Source: Caryophanales bacterium (GTDB lineage: Bacteria; Bacillota; Bacilli; JARBTR01). Taken from it: DNA of 64,000 nt. Shown piece after piece: positions 44,510-54,480 of the stretch; position 1 is the stretch's first letter, and every line of letters begins with the position of its first letter. Below the pieces are notes generated by a model that had not been told where the DNA came from, did no database searches, and worked only from the letters and a program-made list of their open reading frames with translations. A program made the position numbers and the translations under genes. Where the stretch lies: contig JARBTR010000001.1 of NCBI GenBank assembly GCA_029240105.1, positions 62,001 through 126,000 of the forward strand, in the 5' to 3' direction.

Positions 44510-45007
44510 ATGACAGTAAAAAAAATAATTGAATCGCCCAACCCGATTTTGGAAGGGCTAAATGAAAAGGTTTCTACATTTGATCGTAAACTTGTAAAAT
44601 TACTAAACGATTTAATGGATACAATGATGGAATACGACGGTGCAGGGATTGCAGCGCCTCAAATAGGTGTAAATCTTCAAGTGTGCATCGTCTACCCAGA
44701 TGATGAAATTGGGTTATACGAGCTCATAAATCCAGAAATACTTGAAACTGAGGGCGAGGAATCTGAAATCGAAGGCTGCCTTAGTTTTCCGGGAGTTTAC
44801 GGCTATGTTGCAAGGCCAACAAAGGTGAAAATAAAAGCTCAGGATCGAAAAGGGAAAACATTTACGTTTGAAGCAGAAGGTTTTTTTGCAAGAGCGTGTG
44901 TACATGAGATTGAACATCTTAGTGGAGATTTATTTGATAAAAAAATTATAAAAAGAGTAACTGAAGAAGAGCTAGTGGCTTTGAATAGTGAAGCTGAAGT
45001 TCAATAA
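44510..45007 (+). CDS. def: Peptide deformylase
   Basis: 165 residues. Metal-site motifs are GAGIAAPQIG (motif 1), EGCLSFPG with the Cys ligand (motif 2), and VHEIEHLSGDLF with HExxH (motif 3). It removes N-formyl groups from nascent proteins. The ribosome site GGAGAGGT is good. It lies directly upstream of fmt, the enzyme that adds the formyl group to Met-tRNA, with 15 bases between. Confidence 0.97.
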   Translation: MTVKKIIESPNPILEGLNEKVSTFDRKLVKLLNDLMDTMMEYDGAGIAAPQIGVNLQVCIVYPDDEIGLYELINPEILETEGEESEIEGCLSFPGVYGYVARPTKVKIKAQDRKGKTFTFEAEGFFARACVHEIEHLSGDLFDKKIIKRVTEEELVALNSEAEVQ

Positions 45008-45022
45008 GTGGAGGGTAATTCA

Positions 45023-45967
45023 ATGACAAAAATCGTGTTTATGGGGACCCCAGATTTTTCTGTTCCTGTTTTGGAAAGAATTATCGCAGATGGCTATGAA
45101 GTTGTGGCTGTAGTTACACAACCCGACAGACCTGTAGGACGCAAACGACTTTTAACACCACCACCTGTAAAAGTTGCGGCTTTGAAATATGGAATTCCTG
45201 TTTTACAGCCCGAAAAAATCCGAGAGCAGGAAGAATTGAAAAAAGTATTTGCTTTCAACCCAGATTTACTTGTTACAGCGGCTTTCGGGCAAATTTTACC
45301 GAAAGAATTATTAGAGTTTCCTAAGTATGGATGCATAAATGTACATGCATCGTTACTACCAGAACTTCGAGGTGGAGCTCCGATACATTATGCTTTAATG
45401 CAAGGGAAAGCGAAGACCGGTGTAACAATAATGTATATGGCAGAACGCCTAGACGCTGGAGATATGATTTCTAAAGTTGAGGTTGCAATTGACGAACTTG
45501 ATCATACAGGTAGCCTCCATGAAAAGTTAAGTATCGCTGGTGCACAACTATTGTCTGAGACATTACCGAAACTTCTTGCTGGTGAAATAAATGCAGAATC
45601 GCAAGATGAAACGCGTGCAACCTTTGCACGAAATATAAAACGAGAGCAAGAACGTATCGATTGGTCTAAAACCGGTCGAGAAATATACAATCATATTCGC
45701 GGGTTACATCCTTGGCCAGTTGCGTATACAACTCTCGAAGGAGATACGGTAAAAATTTGGTGGGGCACCCCAATTGAAAATACTGATTTTACCGGACTTC
45801 CTGGTGAGGTTGTAAAAATTGAGAAAGATGGTTTTATCGTTAAATCAGGTGATTCAACTTCAATCAAAATAACTGATTTACAAGTAGCAGGAAAAACACG
45901 CGTAAAAGCAGAAGAATTACTTCGTAGCAATCATCCGTTTCAAGTTGGAACGGTTTTAGGGAATTAA
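45023..45967 (+). CDS. fmt: Methionyl-tRNA formyltransferase
   Basis: A 314-residue enzyme using 10-formyl-THF. Motifs are [14 protein letters not shown], the folate-site [14 protein letters not shown] with the catalytic Asn-His, and [10 protein letters not shown] with the catalytic Asp. The C-terminal OB-like domain is around [14 protein letters not shown]. The start at 45023 follows GGAGGG; an upstream in-frame GTG at 45008 precedes that site. It forms an operon with def and probably rsmB and rlmN. Confidence 0.97.
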   Translation: MTKIVFMGTPDFSVPVLERIIADGYEVVAVVTQPDRPVGRKRLLTPPPVKVAALKYGIPVLQPEKIREQEELKKVFAFNPDLLVTAAFGQILPKELLEFPKYGCINVHASLLPELRGGAPIHYALMQGKAKTGVTIMYMAERLDAGDMISKVEVAIDELDHTGSLHEKLSIAGAQLLSETLPKLLAGEINAESQDETRATFARNIKREQERIDWSKTGREIYNHIRGLHPWPVAYTTLEGDTVKIWWGTPIENTDFTGLPGEVVKIEKDGFIVKSGDSTSIKITDLQVAGKTRVKAEELLRSNHPFQVGTVLGN

Positions 45968-46047
45968 ATAAATTAAATTAGATATTAGAAATGATGTTGA
46001 GATGAGCAAATATCAATTACGACCTCGTATAGGAAGGAAGTTGATAT

Positions 46048-47454
46048 ATGGAATTTTTAAAATCATTTCCAAGAAAGAGTATAGGGAAAAGAATTTTGAA
46101 AAAACAAGGAAAATTAACAGTTCGTGAAGTAGCACTCGATTTACTAGAGGACATTGAAAAAAACAATTCTTACAGTAACATAGCACTTAATAATGCAATA
46201 AAAGAAAATCAATTTTCACCTGCAGACAGTGGTCTGTTAACAGAGCTAGTTTATGGAACGATTCAGCGTAGGTTAACATTAGAATACTATTTAAATCCTT
46301 TTATCGGAGATAAGAAAATAGAACATTGGGTTCACTTATTATTGCAAATGTCCGTTTACCAAATGGTGTATTTAGACCGGATTCCTGAACATGCCATTCT
46401 GAATGAAGCTGTTGAAATAGCGAAGTTCGGCGGACATCAAGGGATTGCCTCTTTTGTTAACGGTGTTTTGCGCTCAATACAGAGAAAAGGACTTCCAAGT
46501 CTTGATTTGTTAGAAAATCCAGTAGAACGGTTGTCAATCGAGTACAGTCACCCAATTTGGTTGATTGAAATGTGGGTTGAACAATTTGGTTTTGAGTCAA
46601 CAAAAGAAATGTGTGAAATGAACTTGAAACCACCTGTTCAAACAGTGCGAATCAATCAAACGAAATCAACACAAGATCTTGCACTTCAATCGCTTGAAAA
46701 AGATGGATTCACAGTGCAAAAAAGTAGTTTATTGCCCGAATGTATTTATAATAAATCAGGAAACATTGCCTTTTCAGCTGCTCATAGAGACGGATTTATT
46801 ACGATCCAAGATGAAAGCTCCATGTTTGTAGCAAATGTTGTAGCACCAGAAGAAAATGATATTGTTCTTGACGCTTGTGCTGCACCTGGTGGAAAAACAA
46901 CGCATATTGCTGAAAAAATGAATGGTCAGGGAAAAGTAGTCGCCCTTGATATACATAAACACAAAATCAAACTAGTAACAGAAGCAGCAAAACGCCTACA
47001 TCTTAAAAATATCGAACCATTTCAACTGGATGCCCGTAAAATTTCTGAGAAATTTGAAGAAAACACTTTTGATAAAATTTTAGTAGATGCGCCATGTTCT
47101 GGATTGGGTGTTTTAAGAAGAAAGCCAGACGCTAAATACACAAAGTTAAAATCTGATATTGAAAGACTATCAACGATACAACTTGGGATTTTAGATAAAG
47201 TAGCACCTTTTCTAAAGCCAGGTGGAAAACTAGTTTATAGTACTTGCACAGTTAACAAAGAAGAAAATGAAAATGTAGTTGCATCTTTTTTGAGAGAGCA
47301 CGCAGACTTTGAACCAGATGAAGATTTTATACAACTTTTACCAGAGAGAGCAAGGGAATTTGTAAAAGAAAACCACTTACAAATCTTGCCGCAACACTTT
47401 GATAGCGATGGCTTCTTTATTGCTTCTTTTAAAAAGAAGGCGAAGTCTGATTAA
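46048..47454 (+). CDS. rsmB: 16S rRNA m5C967 methyltransferase RsmB
   Basis: 468 residues. It has an N-terminal NusB-like domain ([21 protein letters not shown]...) and a C-terminal SAM domain with [28 protein letters not shown] (catalytic Cys) and [12 protein letters not shown]. The listed start adds about 24 basic residues ahead of the usual beginning, but the ribosome site AAGGAAG favours it. It overlaps the first ATG of the rlmN frame at the stop. Confidence 0.95.
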   Translation: MEFLKSFPRKSIGKRILKKQGKLTVREVALDLLEDIEKNNSYSNIALNNAIKENQFSPADSGLLTELVYGTIQRRLTLEYYLNPFIGDKKIEHWVHLLLQMSVYQMVYLDRIPEHAILNEAVEIAKFGGHQGIASFVNGVLRSIQRKGLPSLDLLENPVERLSIEYSHPIWLIEMWVEQFGFESTKEMCEMNLKPPVQTVRINQTKSTQDLALQSLEKDGFTVQKSSLLPECIYNKSGNIAFSAAHRDGFITIQDESSMFVANVVAPEENDIVLDACAAPGGKTTHIAEKMNGQGKVVALDIHKHKIKLVTEAAKRLHLKNIEPFQLDARKISEKFEENTFDKILVDAPCSGLGVLRRKPDAKYTKLKSDIERLSTIQLGILDKVAPFLKPGGKLVYSTCTVNKEENENVVASFLREHADFEPDEDFIQLLPERAREFVKENHLQILPQHFDSDGFFIASFKKKAKSD

Positions 47455-47471
47455 TGAAAGAAGGACATTTA

Positions 47472-48539
47472 ATGGAACAATCAGAATTAAACTATAAAAC
47501 TTCAATATATTCGATGCAATTGGATGGTTTGAAAGAATGGCTAAAAGCAGAGGGTGAACCTGCATTTCGTGCAGCCCAACTATTCGAGTGGTTGTATATC
47601 AAACGTGCCACGTCTTTTGAAGAGATGACAAATTTATCAATTTCACTTCGTGAAAAACTTGAAAGATCTTTTACAATTACAACTTTAAATACTAAAATTC
47701 AACAGTCTTCAACAGATGGAACAATCAAGTTTTTATTTGAACTTTATGATGGATATTCAATTGAAACTGTTCTAATGAAGCATGAATATGGCTATTCTGT
47801 TTGTGTAACAACACAAGTAGGATGTCGAATTGGATGTACTTTCTGTGCTTCTTCTTTAGGGGGATTAAAACGCCATTTAGAAGCAGGAGAAATCGTTGCA
47901 CAGGTTGTTAAAGTACAGAAAATTTTAGATGAATCAGCAGAAAGAGTAAGTTCAATTGTCGTAATGGGTATCGGAGAACCATTCGATAATTATGATCAAG
48001 TTATAACATTCATCAAGATCATGAATCATGAAAAGGGATTAAATATAGGAGCAAGACATATAACTGTATCTACTAGTGGAATTATTCCTAAAATCTATGA
48101 TTTTGCCAATGAAAACTGGCAAGTTAATTTTGCAATTTCCTTGCATGCAACAACGGATGAACTGCGTTCAAAATTAATGCCCATTAACAAGGCATATCCT
48201 TTGGTAGATTTGATGAAGGCAGTGAAATATTACAATGAAAAAACAGGCAGACGTGTTACGTTTGAATTTGGTTTAATTAATGGGGAAAACGATTCAGTAG
48301 AAGAAGCTGAACGTCTTGCAAAACTAGTAAAGAATTTAAAATGTCATGTAAATTTAATCCCTATTAACTATGTTTTTGAAAGAGATAAAAAAAGAACATC
48401 TCGAGAACATATTTTCCGTTTTGAAAAAGCGCTAAAAGCACATGGTGTCAATGTTACTATTCGTCGAGAACAAGGCCATGACATAGATGCAGCTTGTGGT
48501 CAATTACGAGCAAAAGATGCAGGTGTTTTATCTGAATAG
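47472..48539 (+). CDS. rlmN: 23S rRNA/tRNA m2A methyltransferase RlmN
   Basis: A 355-residue radical SAM enzyme methylating A2503 of 23S rRNA and A37 of some tRNAs. The cluster motif is [11 protein letters not shown] (CxxxCxxC). Other signatures are [52 protein letters not shown], and the C-terminal catalytic Cys in DIDAACGQL. The start at 47472 follows AAGAAGG; the ATG at 47454 overlaps the rsmB stop. It belongs to the fmt-rsmB-rlmN group. Confidence 0.97.
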   Translation: MEQSELNYKTSIYSMQLDGLKEWLKAEGEPAFRAAQLFEWLYIKRATSFEEMTNLSISLREKLERSFTITTLNTKIQQSSTDGTIKFLFELYDGYSIETVLMKHEYGYSVCVTTQVGCRIGCTFCASSLGGLKRHLEAGEIVAQVVKVQKILDESAERVSSIVVMGIGEPFDNYDQVITFIKIMNHEKGLNIGARHITVSTSGIIPKIYDFANENWQVNFAISLHATTDELRSKLMPINKAYPLVDLMKAVKYYNEKTGRRVTFEFGLINGENDSVEEAERLAKLVKNLKCHVNLIPINYVFERDKKRTSREHIFRFEKALKAHGVNVTIRREQGHDIDAACGQLRAKDAGVLSE

Positions 48540-48760
48540 ATATTTGGTGTTCGTGGAAAGTGAAAGTTTTTCAAGAATTTTTAAATATAGAAATCATATT
48601 CATTCTCTATCTTTTTTAAAATTTGTAAATAAAATTACGAATCTAATAAAAAATGAAACATAAAAATAAAAAGTGTTACAATAACTGAAAGAATTCTATA
48701 CTCGAGCTAATGATCACTTTTAGTAGTGAGTCTTGGCAATTAGTAGGTGGAGGAAGTTAA

Positions 48761-49504
48761 ATGAAATACTTTTCCAAATCAGACATTGGATTAGTTCGTA
48801 CTAAAAATGAAGATAGCCTTGTTGTATTGCAAAATCATGACATGACGCTCGCAGTAATTGCAGACGGCATGGGAGGCCATCTTGGTGGACAAAAAGCAAG
48901 TAATCTAGCAATTGAAGTCATTCAGTCTGCATGGGAAAATGTAGAGCAATCCTTTCTTCCTGCAGAGGCAGAAAATTGGATTCATGAAACAATTGCTGTG
49001 GCAAATGAAACTGTTTTTAATTATAGTAGGGAAAATTCCGAGTATGAGGGTATGGGGACTACTGTTGTATTAGCATTAATTACAGGTGGAAATGCAACAA
49101 TTGGAAATATAGGTGACTCTCGTTGTTATTTGTTTGAAAATAATGAACTCTCTCAAATCACAGAAGACCATTCTTTTATAAATTATTTAATAAAGTCAGG
49201 CGAAATCACGGTTGAAGATGCTGTTCATCATCCGAGAAAAAATGTTTTAACTCGCGCCTTAGGAACAAATGAAAAGGTTGAAATAGATACTAAAACGATT
49301 CAATTAGAAAATTCTTCTACCTTACTTCTTTGTTCAGATGGTTTATACGGAAAAGTCAATTTAGATTTCTTAGTAGAACAATTAAAGAATGAAACAACTT
49401 TAGAAGAGAAAACGAATCTGTACATAGAAGAAGCAAAAAACAATGGTGGAGAAGATAATATATCTGTTATTATCCTTCAAAACCAAGAAAGTGAGGAAAT
49501 CTAA
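48761..49504 (+). CDS. prpC: PP2C-type Ser/Thr phosphatase PrpC (Stp)
   Basis: A 247-residue metal-dependent phosphatase with VRTKNEDSL, ADGMGGHLGG, GDSRCYLF, LLLCSDGLYG and GGEDNISVI motifs carrying the metal Asp residues. It reverses PrkC phosphorylation. The stop is adjacent to the prkC start, so the pair is co-translated, as usual. It is preceded by 220 AT-rich bases that probably hold the promoter. Confidence 0.97.
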   Translation: MKYFSKSDIGLVRTKNEDSLVVLQNHDMTLAVIADGMGGHLGGQKASNLAIEVIQSAWENVEQSFLPAEAENWIHETIAVANETVFNYSRENSEYEGMGTTVVLALITGGNATIGNIGDSRCYLFENNELSQITEDHSFINYLIKSGEITVEDAVHHPRKNVLTRALGTNEKVEIDTKTIQLENSSTLLLCSDGLYGKVNLDFLVEQLKNETTLEEKTNLYIEEAKNNGGEDNISVIILQNQESEEI

Positions 49505-51430
49505 ATGATAGGCATGAAAATATCTGGCCGTTACCATGTGATTAAAGCAATCGGCGGAGGCGGTATGGCTCATGTGTATTTGGCACATGACTTGATTCTT
49601 GATCGAGATGTTGCAGTGAAGGTTCTCCGCACTGATATGGCTACAAGTGATGAGTTTGTTCGACGTTTTATTAGAGAGGGACAAGCTGCATCTAGCTTAA
49701 ATCATCCAAATATCGTGAATCTGTATGATGTTGGGGATGAAAATGGGATTTTCTTTCTAGTTATGGAATATGTAGAAGGAATGACTCTAAAAGAATATAT
49801 TAAATATTATGCGCCAGTATCAACTGACAAAGTTATTTCTATCATGAAACAGCTTGCATCCGCTGTTTCAAATGCACATCAAAATCAAATTATTCATCGT
49901 GATATCAAACCACAGAATATTCTAATTGATAGATCTGGATTAGTAAAAATCACAGATTTCGGTATTGCAACAGCTGTTTCAGGCGCTACAATTGCACAAA
50001 CAAGTTCACAAGTTTTGGGATCTGTTCATTACCTTTCACCTGAACAAGTTCGTGGTGGACAAGTTCGAAAAGAATCTGATATCTATTCAATGGGAATAGT
50101 GATGTACGAATTGCTAACAGGAAGATTACCTTTCTCTGGCGATACAGCTGTATCCATAGGTTTGATGCATCTTCAACAAGAAACTCCACCAGTAAAACGC
50201 TGGAATTCTTCTATACCACAAAGTGTTGAAAATGTAGTACTAAAATCAACAGCAAAAGATCCGTTCAATCGTTACACTTCTGCTGAAGATCTTTTACATG
50301 ATTTAGAAACAGTGTTAGATACTTCAAGAATGTTTGAATCAAGATACATAGAGCCAAAAGACGGTGATGTAACAAAGGTAGTACCTGTTATTACAAAGGT
50401 TCAAAATTTACAAAATAATGGTAACACTCAGCCAACGCCAGCTCCACAAGCCCAGCAACAACTTAAAGAAAAACGCAATAATAAAAAAACATGGGCTATT
50501 ATTGGTGTCGTGGCAACAATCCTAGTATTTATGCTTGCTTACGCCGTCTTCTTCACGAATTTATTTGGTAAAGCCGAAATTAAAGTGCCAAACGTGGAAG
50601 GTAAGGAATTGGATTCTGCAATTGCAGTTTTAAAAGATAAGGGTTTTCTAATTGGAGAGACAGTAATTGTAGAAGATTCTGATATTGATGAAGGTCTTGT
50701 TACACATACAGATCCGGAAGTTGGAAAAATCGTAAAAACTGGGACGAAAATAACGGTTTATTACAGTAAAGGTCTTGCCGAGCAAGAGGTAGGAACTTAT
50801 GAAGATCGTATGTATGATGATGTGAAAGATATTATTGATGATGCTGGATTCAAAGATGTTGAAATCACCTATGAAGAAGATGAAGACGTAGATCCTGGTA
50901 TGATAATGGAGCAAGACCCGCAACCAAATGAAAAAGTTGTACCTTCTAAAACAGTCTTGAAATTAACTGTTAGCAAAGCATCCGATAAGATTACTTTAAA
51001 GGATCTAAAAGACTATAGCGCAAAAGCATTGTCTGATTATGCAACTGAAGTTGGAATTAAAATTACAACTGAAAAAGAGGAATTTAGTGATACTGTTGTA
51101 GCTGGTTCTGTAATTTCACAAACTCCAGCTGCAAATGCACAAATTGAAAAAGGCTCTGAAGTAAAGGTTGTTATCTCTAAAGGTAAAGAGGATAAAGGAA
51201 AAGAATTTCAAGTCACAGTACAAATTCCATATACTGGTCCGACACCGAATGTAGTAAAGATTTATATAAAAGACAAAGAAAATACGATGGATGAACCTTT
51301 CTATAACTTCTCAATTTTAGAGAACACAACAAAAACAATTTCTTTGACATTAACAAAAGACATGATTGGGAAGTACAGAATTGTCGTTGATAACAAAATT
51401 ATTGAAGAAAAAGAAGTACCGTATAAATAA
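49505..51430 (+). CDS. prkC: Membrane Ser/Thr protein kinase with PASTA domains, PrkC
   Basis: 641 residues. The cytoplasmic kinase domain has the GGGGMAHVYLAHD loop, AVKVLR Lys, HRDIKPQNIL catalytic loop and ITDFGIAT. A Gln/Asn-rich juxtamembrane linker follows, then one membrane helix near residue 335-350 (WAIIGVVATILVFMLAYAVFF) and three PASTA repeats starting at about IKVPNVEG, which bind muropeptides or lipid II. A C-terminal beta domain (about 560-641) extends beyond them. It senses cell-wall fragments and promotes germination in sporeformers. A terminator follows. Confidence 0.97.
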   Translation: MIGMKISGRYHVIKAIGGGGMAHVYLAHDLILDRDVAVKVLRTDMATSDEFVRRFIREGQAASSLNHPNIVNLYDVGDENGIFFLVMEYVEGMTLKEYIKYYAPVSTDKVISIMKQLASAVSNAHQNQIIHRDIKPQNILIDRSGLVKITDFGIATAVSGATIAQTSSQVLGSVHYLSPEQVRGGQVRKESDIYSMGIVMYELLTGRLPFSGDTAVSIGLMHLQQETPPVKRWNSSIPQSVENVVLKSTAKDPFNRYTSAEDLLHDLETVLDTSRMFESRYIEPKDGDVTKVVPVITKVQNLQNNGNTQPTPAPQAQQQLKEKRNNKKTWAIIGVVATILVFMLAYAVFFTNLFGKAEIKVPNVEGKELDSAIAVLKDKGFLIGETVIVEDSDIDEGLVTHTDPEVGKIVKTGTKITVYYSKGLAEQEVGTYEDRMYDDVKDIIDDAGFKDVEITYEEDEDVDPGMIMEQDPQPNEKVVPSKTVLKLTVSKASDKITLKDLKDYSAKALSDYATEVGIKITTEKEEFSDTVVAGSVISQTPAANAQIEKGSEVKVVISKGKEDKGKEFQVTVQIPYTGPTPNVVKIYIKDKENTMDEPFYNFSILENTTKTISLTLTKDMIGKYRIVVDNKIIEEKEVPYK

Positions 51431-51467
51431 AAAAGTTTTATTTAAAGTATAGTTAAATTCAAAATAT

Positions 51468-51500
51468 TACGACGGAACTAACGTTTCCGTCGTATTTTTG
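51468..51500 (+). terminator. Intrinsic terminator after prkC
   Basis: TACGACGGAA (51468-51477) pairs perfectly with TTCCGTCGTA (51485-51494), then TTTTT. A TATAAT at 51502-51507 directly after it may be the -10 for rsgA. Confidence 0.85.
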
Positions 51501-51589
51501 ATATAATGCTAAGCGAAAAGTTAGTGGCTTTTATAAAAGAGTTAGGTCAAAGATAATTTTTCCTAACCTTATAAATGATTGGAGTATGC

Positions 51590-52477
51590 ATGCCAAAAGG
51601 AATAATTGTTAAAGCACTAAGTGGTTTTTACTATGTTAAAGATGGAGAAAGCGAAAGTGTTATAGAATGCCGAGGTCGTGGTGTTTTTCGAAACAAAAAT
51701 ATCAACCCACTAGTAGGAGATTTTGTCGAATACGAAGCTGAAAAGGATATTGAAGGAACTATAACGAAGGTTGAAGCACGTAAAAATGAACTGATTCGGC
51801 CGCCTATTTCGAATATCGATCAAGCCATCCTTGTTTTTTCGAGCAAGGAACCGGAATTTAGTACAATACTTTTGGATCGATTTCTTGTTTTAATTGAGTC
51901 AAAAAACATTAAACCCATTATTTGCATTAGTAAAGTTGATTTACTCGATTCAGAACAGAGAAAAAAAATCGATCAATTTCGAGATGAATATGTAAAAATT
52001 GGTTATGACGTTTTACTTCTTTCATCGAAAACAACGGAAGGTCTTGCCCAAATTATTCCGTATCTTCGGGGTAAAAATTCTGTATTTGCTGGGCAATCAG
52101 GTGTTGGGAAATCGTCGCTTTTAAATGCATTAGATCATGAGTTAAAAATAAAAACCAATGCTATTTCCATGTCGCTTGGGCGTGGTAAACATACAACAAG
52201 ACATGTAGAGTTAATCGAAATACATGGTGGTTATGTGGCAGATACACCAGGTTTTAGTTCGCTTGAGTTTAATGAAGTCGAAGAGGGAGATCTGGGAGGC
52301 TGTTTCCCGGAAATATCCGAAATAAGTGAGAACTGTAAATTCCGTGGATGTTTACATGTAAGAGAGCCACACTGTGCTGTGAAAGATGCCGTTCAAAATG
52401 GTGAAGTTGTGGATTATCGATATGAACATTACGTTCAATTTTTAGAAGAGATTAAAGAGAGAAAGCCGAGGTACTAA
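51590..52477 (+). CDS. rsgA: Small ribosomal subunit maturation GTPase RsgA
   Basis: A 295-residue circularly permuted GTPase. An N-terminal OB domain (PKGIIVKALSGFYYVKDG) is followed by the permuted G motifs ISKVDLLD, then GQSGVGKSSLLNAL, then DTPGFSS. A C-terminal zinc module reads CKFRGCLHVREPHC. It releases RbfA and checks the 30S decoding centre late in assembly. The start at 51590 follows TTGGAG; the ATG at 51575 precedes that site. It is followed by rpe after two bases. Confidence 0.96.
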   Translation: MPKGIIVKALSGFYYVKDGESESVIECRGRGVFRNKNINPLVGDFVEYEAEKDIEGTITKVEARKNELIRPPISNIDQAILVFSSKEPEFSTILLDRFLVLIESKNIKPIICISKVDLLDSEQRKKIDQFRDEYVKIGYDVLLLSSKTTEGLAQIIPYLRGKNSVFAGQSGVGKSSLLNALDHELKIKTNAISMSLGRGKHTTRHVELIEIHGGYVADTPGFSSLEFNEVEEGDLGGCFPEISEISENCKFRGCLHVREPHCAVKDAVQNGEVVDYRYEHYVQFLEEIKERKPRY

Positions 52478-52479
52478 TT

Positions 52480-53133
52480 ATGGTTAAAATTGCACCTTCT
52501 ATATTATCAGCCGATTTTGCAAAGCTTGGAGCTGAGATACTTGATGTTGAAAAAGGTGGCGCAGATTGGATTCATGTCGATGTTATGGATGGCCATTTTG
52601 TACCTAACATAACAATTGGCCCCCTTGTATTACATGCAATCAGGCCGTTATCTAAGTTAACGATGGATGTTCACTTAATGATCGAAAACCCCGATCTTTA
52701 CATACCTGAGTTTGCAAAAGCTGGCGCGGATTATATCTCCGTTCACGTGGAGGAATGTGTTCATTTACACCGTTCCATCCAATTAATCAAATCATTTGGT
52801 GTAAAAGCTGGAGTTGTATTGAATCCAGCAACACCAATAGAGACTTTAGATGTCATTTTGGATGATTTAGATTTAGTTATGCTTATGTCGGTAAATCCTG
52901 GTTTTGGTGGTCAAAAATTCATTCCGAGTGTGCTGCCGAAAATTGAAAAACTAAGCAACATGATTCGAGAGCGTAATCTAAACATTGAAATTATGATTGA
53001 TGGCGGTATTAACGCAGAAACTGCCCAATTAGTTGTTGAAAAAGGTGCAACTGTACTTGTTGCTGGAAATGCCGTATTTGGTGCATCAGATCGCGCAGAA
53101 TCTATATCAACTATTAAAAAAGCATGTGAATAA
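52480..53133 (+). CDS. rpe: Ribulose-phosphate 3-epimerase
   Basis: A 217-residue TIM barrel of the pentose phosphate pathway interconverting ribulose-5-P and xylulose-5-P. Signatures are APSILSADFAKLG, HVDVMDGHFVPNITIG (metal His, Asp), MSVNPGFGGQKFIP, MIDGGINAETA and VAGNAVFG. It begins two bases after rsgA and is thus coupled. A family-1 repeat fills the gap to thiN. Confidence 0.97.
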   Translation: MVKIAPSILSADFAKLGAEILDVEKGGADWIHVDVMDGHFVPNITIGPLVLHAIRPLSKLTMDVHLMIENPDLYIPEFAKAGADYISVHVEECVHLHRSIQLIKSFGVKAGVVLNPATPIETLDVILDDLDLVMLMSVNPGFGGQKFIPSVLPKIEKLSNMIRERNLNIEIMIDGGINAETAQLVVEKGATVLVAGNAVFGASDRAESISTIKKACE

Positions 53134-53171
53134 TAAGGAATATTTTATAATAATCGATTGGACAGTTTCTG

Positions 53172-53275
53172 CTGTCCTTTTCGTTTTGCTCTAAGTTCGA
53201 AAGAACTTAGCTAGCAAAAGGAACGCACAGTTTGTCTGAGCTTCAGCTCAGGAACAAACCCCTGCGAATTCTTTG
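53172..53275 (+). repeat. Family-1 compound stem-loop repeat, copy C (most compact)
   Basis: The hairpin CTAAGTTCGAAAGAACTTAG (about 53196-53215) is nested in TTTTGCT...AGCAAAA. Then GGAACGCACAG leads to TTTGT-CTGAGC-TTCA-GCTCAG-GA-ACAAA closed by CGCA/TGCG (to 53268). It is the cleanest two-hairpin unit and defines the family. It sits 40 bases after rpe and ends about 28 bases before thiN. Confidence 0.85.
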
Positions 53276-53302
53276 TTTTAAATTTTACAAATGAGGTGCC
53301 GT

Positions 53303-53941
53303 ATGATCATTCTAGTAGCAGGTGGACCAAAAGATTTTATCCCTGATTTAAAAAAGTTCCAGTTGGAATATCCAAATGCCAAGTGGTGTGGTGTGGATGC
53401 AGGTACGAGACTTTTAATAGATAACGGGATCATTCCAATGGTTGCTATTGGTGACTTTGATTCCGTCTCTGAAGCTGAATACGAAAGAATCTGTTCTGAA
53501 ATAGAAATAGTTCAAAAGTTACCAAGCGAGAAAAATCAAACAGATTTAGAGGCTGCACTTGAATTTGTTTGTGAGAAATCAGTTGATGAAATCATGATTC
53601 TCGGTGCAACAGGAGGAAGGTTCGATCATGGTTTATCGAACATCATGATTACACAAAGGTATATGGAGGATAGGATAGTAACAATTAAAGATAAACAGAA
53701 TGAAATAAGAATGTTGAAACCTGGCACGTATACTTTTGATAAAAATGATATGAACTATTTTTCTTTATTACCAATTACTGAAACAGTTGAAATGGTTACA
53801 CTTTCAGGGATGAAATATCCATTAAAGGATGCAATACTTATTCGTGAAGAATCTCTCGGAGTAAGCAATGAAATCATTCATAGCAAAGGTCATATTTCAT
53901 TTGCAAAAGGAATATGTTTAGTTGTAAGAAGCAAGGACTAA
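53303..53941 (+). CDS. thiN: Thiamine pyrophosphokinase
   Basis: A 212-residue enzyme producing TPP from thiamine. Motifs are MIILVAGGP at the start, VAIGDFDSVS (metal/ATP site), EKNQTDLEAAL, and ILGATGGRFDHGLSN. The ATG at 53303 follows GAGGTG; the frame extends 12 bases upstream without support. It lies before spoVM, as in B. subtilis. A CAGGTGCTG family-2 end lies four bases past the stop. Confidence 0.95.
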   Translation: MIILVAGGPKDFIPDLKKFQLEYPNAKWCGVDAGTRLLIDNGIIPMVAIGDFDSVSEAEYERICSEIEIVQKLPSEKNQTDLEAALEFVCEKSVDEIMILGATGGRFDHGLSNIMITQRYMEDRIVTIKDKQNEIRMLKPGTYTFDKNDMNYFSLLPITETVEMVTLSGMKYPLKDAILIREESLGVSNEIIHSKGHISFAKGICLVVRSKD

Positions 53942-53945
53942 ATTC

Positions 53946-54114
53946 AGGTGCTGACCGAGCTATAAAATCCGAAGGAATTTTTCGAAATAACCATTAATGT
54001 GGTTTGCTTTGAAATTTATTCGAGGGTCTGCTCGGTAAAGTCCGTTTATAGACGGGCTGTTGGATACCTTTAGGACTCATTCATTCATATATACCTAGAT
54101 TGGGGGCTTTTGAT
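53946..54114 (+). other. Hairpin-rich leader between thiN and spoVM
   Basis: AGGTGCTG start, then ACCGAGC (near 53954) pairing at distance with GCTCGGT (near 54030), and an internal CCGTTTATAGACGG hairpin (54040-54055). The spoVM promoter, sigma-E dependent in B. subtilis, should lie here. No convincing -10/-35 pair was fixed. Confidence 0.45.
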
Positions 54115-54192
54115 GTGAGGTTCTACACAATTAAACTACCTAGATTCATTGGCAGCTGTGTGCGGTTAATATTGGCTATGTTTAAAAAGTAA
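54115..54192 (+). CDS. spoVM: Stage V sporulation protein M (SpoVM)
   Basis: 25 residues, GTG start, preceded by TTGGGGG at correct spacing. The sequence begins RFYTIKLPRFIG and ends AMFKK, matching SpoVM (FYTIKLPKFLGG in B. subtilis), with the key Pro at position 9. SpoVM is an amphipathic helix that recognises the convex forespore membrane and anchors the SpoIVA ATPase for coat assembly. Position between thiN and rpmB is the same as in B. subtilis. Compared with that protein it is one residue shorter, and the C-terminal half is more hydrophobic (CVRLILAMF). A hairpin TTACGTGA/TCACGTAA (54212-54231) follows. Confidence 0.93.
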   Translation: MRFYTIKLPRFIGSCVRLILAMFKK

Positions 54193-54244
54193 AAATGGTT
54201 TACCTGTATGCTTACGTGATCAGTCACGTAAAATAACAAAAAAA

Positions 54245-54280
54245 TGGCTACCCACAATTGTAGGTAGCTAATTTTTTATT
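54245..54280. terminator. Bidirectional terminator between spoVM and rpmB
   Basis: TGGCTACC (54245-54252) pairs with GGTAGCTA (54263-54270), T run on the plus strand and A run upstream (T on minus), between convergent spoVM and rpmB. Confidence 0.8.
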
Positions 54281-54291
54281 TAGATAAAATA

Positions 54292-54480
54292 TTAAACGCG
54301 TTCTACTTTACCAGATTTTAATGCTCTAGCTGAAACGTATACACGTTGTGGCTTACCGTTTACAAGAATACGAACCTTTTGTACGTTTGCTTTCCAAGTA
54401 CGTTTAGATGCGTTCATTGCGTGAGAACGGTGGTTACCAGAAACTGTGCCTTTGCCAGTGATTACACATTTGCGTGTCAT
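54292..54480 (-). CDS. rpmB: 50S ribosomal protein L28
   Basis: 62 residues, [29 protein letters not shown], ending [12 protein letters not shown]; the standard length. The ATG at 54480-54478 has a GGGAGG ribosome site. A longer frame to 54561 adds unrelated residues. It has two Cys less than zinc-binding forms: only one N-terminal Cys is seen, so it is a Cys-minus type. It is on the minus strand between plus-strand genes, as in B. subtilis. Confidence 0.97.
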   Translation of the reverse strand: MTRKCVITGKGTVSGNHRSHAMNASKRTWKANVQKVRILVNGKPQRVYVSARALKSGKVERV

